Assembly: GCA_002315475.1 (NCBI GenBank)
Contig: DCGI01000040.1
Location: forward strand, 1 to 9,967
Length of the DNA stretch: 9,967 bases
Reading direction: 5' to 3'
From: Christensenella sp. UBA1782
Lineage (GTDB): Bacteria > Bacillota > Clostridia > Christensenellales > DTU072
Shown: piece after piece, positions 7,696-9,967 of the stretch
Position numbering within the stretch: the first letter of the stretch is position 1
How the letters are laid out: each line of letters begins with the position of its first letter
Notes under the pieces: model-generated
What the model saw: the letters and a program-made list of their open reading frames with translations, nothing else
Database searches by the model: none
Told to the model about the DNA's origin: nothing
Program-made: the position numbers and the translations under genes

Positions 7696-8515
7696 AAGTT
7701 TTTACGACGAAGGAAACGAATCGACTGCGTCGGCAGCTGTTTGGTGTAAAGAACGAGGTATTGACGTTTTTGAGTATTCCTTCGGAAAAGGCATCAATCT
7801 ATCGGATAAAACGGCGGAGTTTATCGGAAAAGCGTTTGCGGAAGCCGGCGTGGAAATGACGGTCCATGCGCCGTACTATATCAATTTTTCCAATCCCGAT
7901 CCCGAAATGATCGGAAAAAGCATTTTGTACGTTTTGAACAGTTTGAAAAAAGCCACCATTCTCGGAGGAAACAGAGTGGTAGTGCATCCTGCGACGCAAG
8001 GAAAGGTTTCCAGAGAAATCGCATTGGAAGTCGCTCAAAATAATCTGAAGATTTTGGCTTCGGAATTGGAACAAGTGACGGGAGGGGATTGCAAAGTATG
8101 TTTGGAAACCATGGGAAAGCTGTCACAAATCGGAGACGAGAGAGAAATCGCCGATTTTTGCACCCTTTCTCCCTATTTCATCCCCTGTATCGATTTCGGC
8201 CATTTGAACGCAAGATCGCAGGGTTTACTGCGCAAGAAAGATGATTTTCTACATGTTTTCGACGTGTTTTTAGAAAAACTACCTTTTGAAAAAGTCAAGT
8301 ACACCCATATTCATTTTTCCAAAATCATGTACGGAAGCAAAGGGGAAATCAAGCATCTTACCTTTGAAGATACCGAATACGGTCCGGAGTTTGAACCCCT
8401 CGGCGAAGCGATTTTTCAACTCGGTTTAGAGCCTTATATCATTTGCGAGTCGGACGGTACTCAAGCGGAAGACACCGTTGCCATGAAAAAAACGTACAAA
8501 AATTTGCTTAAATAA
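7664..8515 (+). CDS. Endonuclease IV-like xylose-isomerase-type TIM barrel protein
   Basis: The protein is a 283-residue TIM barrel of the AP endonuclease family 2 / xylose isomerase-like superfamily. Endonuclease IV members cut DNA at abasic sites with three zinc ions. Residues fitting the Nfo metal ligands are visible: His68 (VHAPYYINF), His108 (VVHPA), Glu148 (CLETMG), Asp177 and His180 (IDFGH), His215 (HIHFSK), His231 and Glu262 (ICESDG). The position matching E. coli Nfo Asp229, two residues before His231, is Ile229, with Glu228 beside it. So this is a divergent branch; it could be a repair nuclease or a sugar isomerase-like enzyme. ATG 7664 is chosen because AAGGAG (7651-7656) sits seven bases upstream and the protein begins MIKFGVAG; an upstream start at 7628 adds an unlikely tail. 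It overlaps ribF by 32 bases, so it belongs to the operon. Confidence 0.82.
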   Translation: MIKFGVAGNSRSFYDEGNESTASAAVWCKERGIDVFEYSFGKGINLSDKTAEFIGKAFAEAGVEMTVHAPYYINFSNPDPEMIGKSILYVLNSLKKATILGGNRVVVHPATQGKVSREIALEVAQNNLKILASELEQVTGGDCKVCLETMGKLSQIGDEREIADFCTLSPYFIPCIDFGHLNARSQGLLRKKDDFLHVFDVFLEKLPFEKVKYTHIHFSKIMYGSKGEIKHLTFEDTEYGPEFEPLGEAIFQLGLEPYIICESDGTQAEDTVAMKKTYKNLLK

Positions 8516-8536
8516 GAACAACTTTTGTATTTTTTA

Positions 8537-8553
8537 CATATAGTGGCTATATG
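8537..8553 (+). promoter_or_regulatory. Palindrome spanning the yunB start codon
   Basis: CATATAG (8537-8543) and CTATATG (8547-8553) are perfect complements around TGG. The second arm ends with the ATG of yunB. In RNA the hairpin would bury the start codon; in DNA it would be a compact operator-like site. The gap also lacks a clear ribosome binding site. The repeat is seen directly; a regulatory role is inference. Confidence 0.4.
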
Positions 8554-9201
8554 CGAAAAAAGGGGAATCGAAAAATAGCGAGAAGAATAATCGCGTTATT
8601 TCTCTTGTCGGGGATGACACTTTTTTATTTTTTTGTTTCGCGTCCCGTTATGAAAACGGAATGTGAAAAAGAAACGATTTCCAAAATTACAAACCTGATT
8701 AACGAATCCAACGACGTCCTTCTAAACTCAAAATTTTATTACGAAGATATGGTGCGAGTGCAATACGATGAAGGGGGTTCGGTATCCTCGATTTTCCTTT
8801 ATACTTCGGTCATCAATCAATATTCCGTTCTTTGGGGAACGGAGATTCAAAAAAGATTGGACGGTTTACGAGAGTATACCGTAGAGTTTCCCTGCGGCGT
8901 CTTGACGGGGAGTGTTTTATTGGCTCCATACGGTAAACCTTGTTCCGTTCGTTGTCGGCTTATAAGTAACGCCGATGTGTGCTTCAAGCAAATTTTTTCG
9001 GAAAAAGGTATCAATCAAACCATGCATACTTTACTTTTAGAGGTAAACGTACATACCGATTTTTTGACGCCTTCTTATGCCGAAGGAGAAGATGTCACGC
9101 AAACCTTTCTACTTTGCCGGGGAATACTGGCGGGAAAAGTCCCTTCGACGTATATCGAAGGGGGCGAGGATGCGTTAAATTACTTGGATTTACTGGAATA
9201 A
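8551..9201 (+). CDS. yunB: Sporulation protein YunB
   Basis: YunB is a membrane-anchored protein needed for efficient sporulation; in Bacillus it is made in the mother cell under sigma-E. This 216-residue protein has a basic N-terminus and one hydrophobic segment (about 13-30), consistent with a single anchor and an exported C-terminal domain. The family blocks are present: FPCGVLTGS (113-121), a KP-containing turn at 129-130, the diagnostic GINQT-x-H (153-159) and GKVPSTY (195-201). The usual glutamate-rich ETVIVG block is CRGILAG here. The ATG at 8551 is the only plausible start for a full anchor; its ribosome binding site is poor and a palindrome covers it. The gene stands 35 bases after the TIM-barrel gene and before the rpsO promoter, an unusual place. 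It is the best evidence that the organism makes endospores. Confidence 0.87.
   Translation: MRKKGNRKIARRIIALFLLSGMTLFYFFVSRPVMKTECEKETISKITNLINESNDVLLNSKFYYEDMVRVQYDEGGSVSSIFLYTSVINQYSVLWGTEIQKRLDGLREYTVEFPCGVLTGSVLLAPYGKPCSVRCRLISNADVCFKQIFSEKGINQTMHTLLLEVNVHTDFLTPSYAEGEDVTQTFLLCRGILAGKVPSTYIEGGEDALNYLDLLE
9141..9162 (+). repeat. Inverted repeat near the 3' end of yunB
   Basis: CCCTTCGA (9141-9148) and TCGAAGGG (9155-9162) pair perfectly around a six-base loop. The repeat lies in the codons for the conserved VPSTY segment, about 40 bases before the yunB stop. No T tract follows, so it is not a standard terminator, though it could protect a 3' end. Confidence 0.45.
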
Positions 9202-9214
9202 ACCGCAAAAACGT

Positions 9215-9243
9215 TTTACAAAAAGGATTTCTTGTGATAGAAT
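9215..9243 (+). promoter_or_regulatory. Sigma-A promoter for rpsO, with extended -10
   Basis: A -35 box TTTACA (9215-9220) is separated by exactly 17 bases from a -10 box TAGAAT (9238-9243), which has the extended TGn element at 9235-9237. Transcription would start near 9250, leaving a leader of about 95 bases before rpsO. It lies 14 bases after the yunB stop, so rpsO can be expressed independently of the large upstream operon. A palindrome AAAACGTTTT (9208-9217) overlaps the -35 box. Confidence 0.75.
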
Positions 9244-9256
9244 ATACAAGTCATAA

Positions 9257-9307
9257 CCTCGGCACGGGTATTATTAGCCTCTCTTATAATGTACACTTTG
9301 CCGAAGG
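9257..9307 (+). promoter_or_regulatory. Structured rpsO leader, candidate S15 autoregulatory RNA
   Basis: Two nested stems can be drawn. The outer one pairs 9257-9264 (CCTCGGCA) with 9299-9307 (TGCCGAAGG), with one bulged A at 9305. The inner one pairs 9268-9274 with 9286-9292, including adjacent G-U and U-G wobbles, then after one U-U mismatch pairs AG (9276-9277) with CT (9283-9284) around a CCTCT loop. Ribosomal protein S15 represses its own mRNA in several bacteria through differing leader structures, and it favours G-U/G-C helix features. Binding here is inference. The ribosome binding site (9328-9335) lies about 20 bases after the fold. Confidence 0.45.
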
Positions 9308-9344
9308 ATACTAAAATATTCGTTTACAAGGAGGATTTTTACAA

Positions 9345-9608
9345 ATGGATACTATGACAAAAGCGGAAGTTATTGCTAAATTCGGTCGTTCGGAAGGAGA
9401 TACCGGTTCTCCCGAAGTGCAAATTGCTCTTCTTACTCAAAGAATCGACCATCTCAACAGCCACTTGTCTTCGCACAAGAACGACTTTCATTCCCGTCGT
9501 GGTTTGTTAAAGCTCATCGGACAAAGAAGAAATCTTTTGGCTTATCTGAGAGACAAGGATATCGAACGTTACAGAGCCATTGTCGCAGAACTCGGTTTGA
9601 GAAAATAA
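9345..9608 (+). CDS. rpsO: 30S ribosomal protein S15
   Basis: S15 is a primary binder of the 16S rRNA central domain and nucleates platform assembly; it also forms a bridge to the large subunit. The 87 residues match the family along the whole length: FGRSEGDTGSPEVQIALL (13-30), the HLNSHLSSHKNDFHSRRGLL stretch with its RNA-contacting His and Arg residues, GQRRNLLAYL and the end RYRAIVAELGLRK. Two methionines are possible. ATG 9345 is chosen because AAGGAGGA at 9328-9335 is about nine bases upstream; the ATG at 9354 would be too distant. The gene has its own promoter and leader, and is followed by a strong terminator before pnp, the usual partner. Confidence 0.98.
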   Translation: MDTMTKAEVIAKFGRSEGDTGSPEVQIALLTQRIDHLNSHLSSHKNDFHSRRGLLKLIGQRRNLLAYLRDKDIERYRAIVAELGLRK

Positions 9609-9612
9609 CGTT

Positions 9613-9656
9613 AGCAGGGGTTGCATTTCGGTGCAACCCCGCTTTCCGTTTTATTA
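9613..9656 (+). terminator. Intrinsic terminator after rpsO
   Basis: GGGGTTGCA (9617-9625) pairs perfectly with TGCAACCCC (9632-9640) around TTTCGG. The stem extends outward as AGC (9613-9615) with GCT (9641-9643), past one bulged A at 9616. A T-rich run follows (TTT at 9643-9645 and TTTTATT at 9649-9655). It starts five bases after the rpsO stop. The stem is strong but the T run is interrupted by CCG, so some read-through into pnp is plausible. Confidence 0.82.
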
Positions 9657-9691
9657 CATTTCGGTTTTAATAAAAACAAATATATATTATG

Positions 9692-9709
9692 TTCTGCCGG
9701 GTGGCAGAA
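9692..9709 (+). promoter_or_regulatory. Hairpin abutting the pnp ribosome binding site
   Basis: TTCTGCC (9692-9698) and GGCAGAA (9703-9709) pair perfectly around GGGT. The stem ends directly before the ribosome binding site AAGGAG (9710-9715) of pnp. A weak -10-like TATATT (9683-9688) stands just upstream without a good -35, so a pnp promoter here is uncertain. E. coli PNPase controls its own mRNA through a leader stem processed by RNase III; a similar role here is only an analogy. Confidence 0.45.
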
Positions 9710-9720
9710 AAGGAGACCTT

Positions 9721-9967
9721 ATGAAGGAGAGTAAAATTTTTACCACAACAATCGGTGGTAGAGAAGTCAGCGTCGAAATCGGCGGTTACTGTTCTCATAG
9801 CAACGGAGAGTGTTTGATTCGTTGCGGAGATACCGTTGTTTTGACTAACGTTACCATGGCAAAAGCCCCGAGAGACGGAATCGATTTCTTCCCCTTAGGA
9901 GTAGATTTCGAAGAAAAAATGTATGCCGTAGGCAAAATTCCCGGAGGATTCAAAAAGAGAGAAGGAA
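9721..9967 (+). CDS. pnp: Polyribonucleotide nucleotidyltransferase (PNPase), 3'-partial
   Basis: PNPase degrades RNA from the 3' end by phosphorolysis, releasing nucleoside diphosphates, and can also add tails. The first 82 residues are present; the gene runs off the window. The N-terminal RNase PH domain is recognised from IGGREVSVEIGGY, the SNGECLIRCGDTVVL strand pair (usually with Tyr at the Cys before GDT), and the highly conserved DFFPLGVDFEEKMYAVGKIPGGF followed by KREG. The ATG at 9721 has AAGGAG at 9710-9715. It follows rpsO as in most bacteria, but a terminator and a hairpin in the 112-base gap suggest its level is set separately. The catalytic second PH domain and the KH and S1 domains would lie outside the window. 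Confidence 0.97.
   Translation, partial: MKESKIFTTTIGGREVSVEIGGYCSHSNGECLIRCGDTVVLTNVTMAKAPRDGIDFFPLGVDFEEKMYAVGKIPGGFKKREG

Noticed and set aside
8537..8544. CATATAGT as a sigma-E -10 box for yunB
   Set aside because: It is only six bases from the ATG and no matching -35 element lies 13-15 bases upstream; the palindrome explains the sequence better.
9285..9290. Perfect TATAAT in the rpsO leader as a second promoter
   Set aside because: No -35 element is found 16-19 bases upstream, and the bases take part in the proposed leader stem.
8979..9314. 111-codon + strand open frame overlapping yunB and the rpsO leader
   Set aside because: It is out of frame with YunB, shows no family features, and crosses the rpsO promoter and leader.

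Overview
The window is a housekeeping translation and RNA-metabolism cluster from a bacterium, read entirely on the + strand. The order rimP-nusA-rnpM(ylxR)-ylxQ-infB-rbfA-nrnA-truB-ribF, followed by rpsO-pnp, is the classic nusA-infB neighbourhood of Firmicutes, and nrnA between rbfA and truB is a common clostridial arrangement. A 369-residue NusA without the extra C-terminal repeats of proteobacteria, the L7Ae-type YlxQ, strong GGAGG ribosome binding sites and a yunB sporulation gene all point to a spore-forming lineage of Clostridia. I cannot name the genus from sequence alone. There are no tRNA or rRNA genes, mobile elements, CRISPR arrays or signs of recent gene transfer.

Layout. Positions 1-8515 hold ten tightly packed genes: rimP (5' end cut by the window), nusA, rnpM, ylxQ, infB, rbfA, nrnA, truB, ribF and an endonuclease IV-like TIM-barrel gene. 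Spacings are 33 bases or less, and most junctions overlap (11, 1, 14, 8, 4 and 32 bases), so this looks like one transcription unit with coupled translation. After a 35-base gap comes yunB (8551-9201). A 143-base gap (9202-9344) holds a good sigma-A promoter and a foldable leader for rpsO (9345-9608). A clear intrinsic terminator follows rpsO. Then comes a short gap with a hairpin pressed against the ribosome binding site of pnp, which runs off the window at 9967.

How the genes fit together. RimP, RbfA and S15 serve assembly of the 30S subunit. IF2 starts translation. NusA tunes transcription elongation and termination. RnpM and YlxQ are small RNA-binding proteins of the same operon. NrnA and PNPase handle RNA decay, with NrnA finishing the shortest oligonucleotides. 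TruB makes tRNA pseudouridine 55. RibF makes FMN and FAD. The endonuclease IV-like protein may act in DNA repair, and YunB belongs to sporulation. These last two sit where most Firmicutes go straight from ribF to rpsO.

I did not find a new multi-gene system. The most interesting signals are regulatory: a terminator-like hairpin inside the start of nrnA, a two-tier fold in the rpsO leader, a palindrome covering the yunB start codon, and a hairpin abutting the pnp ribosome binding site. The endonuclease IV-like protein is also notable for one substituted metal-ligand position.
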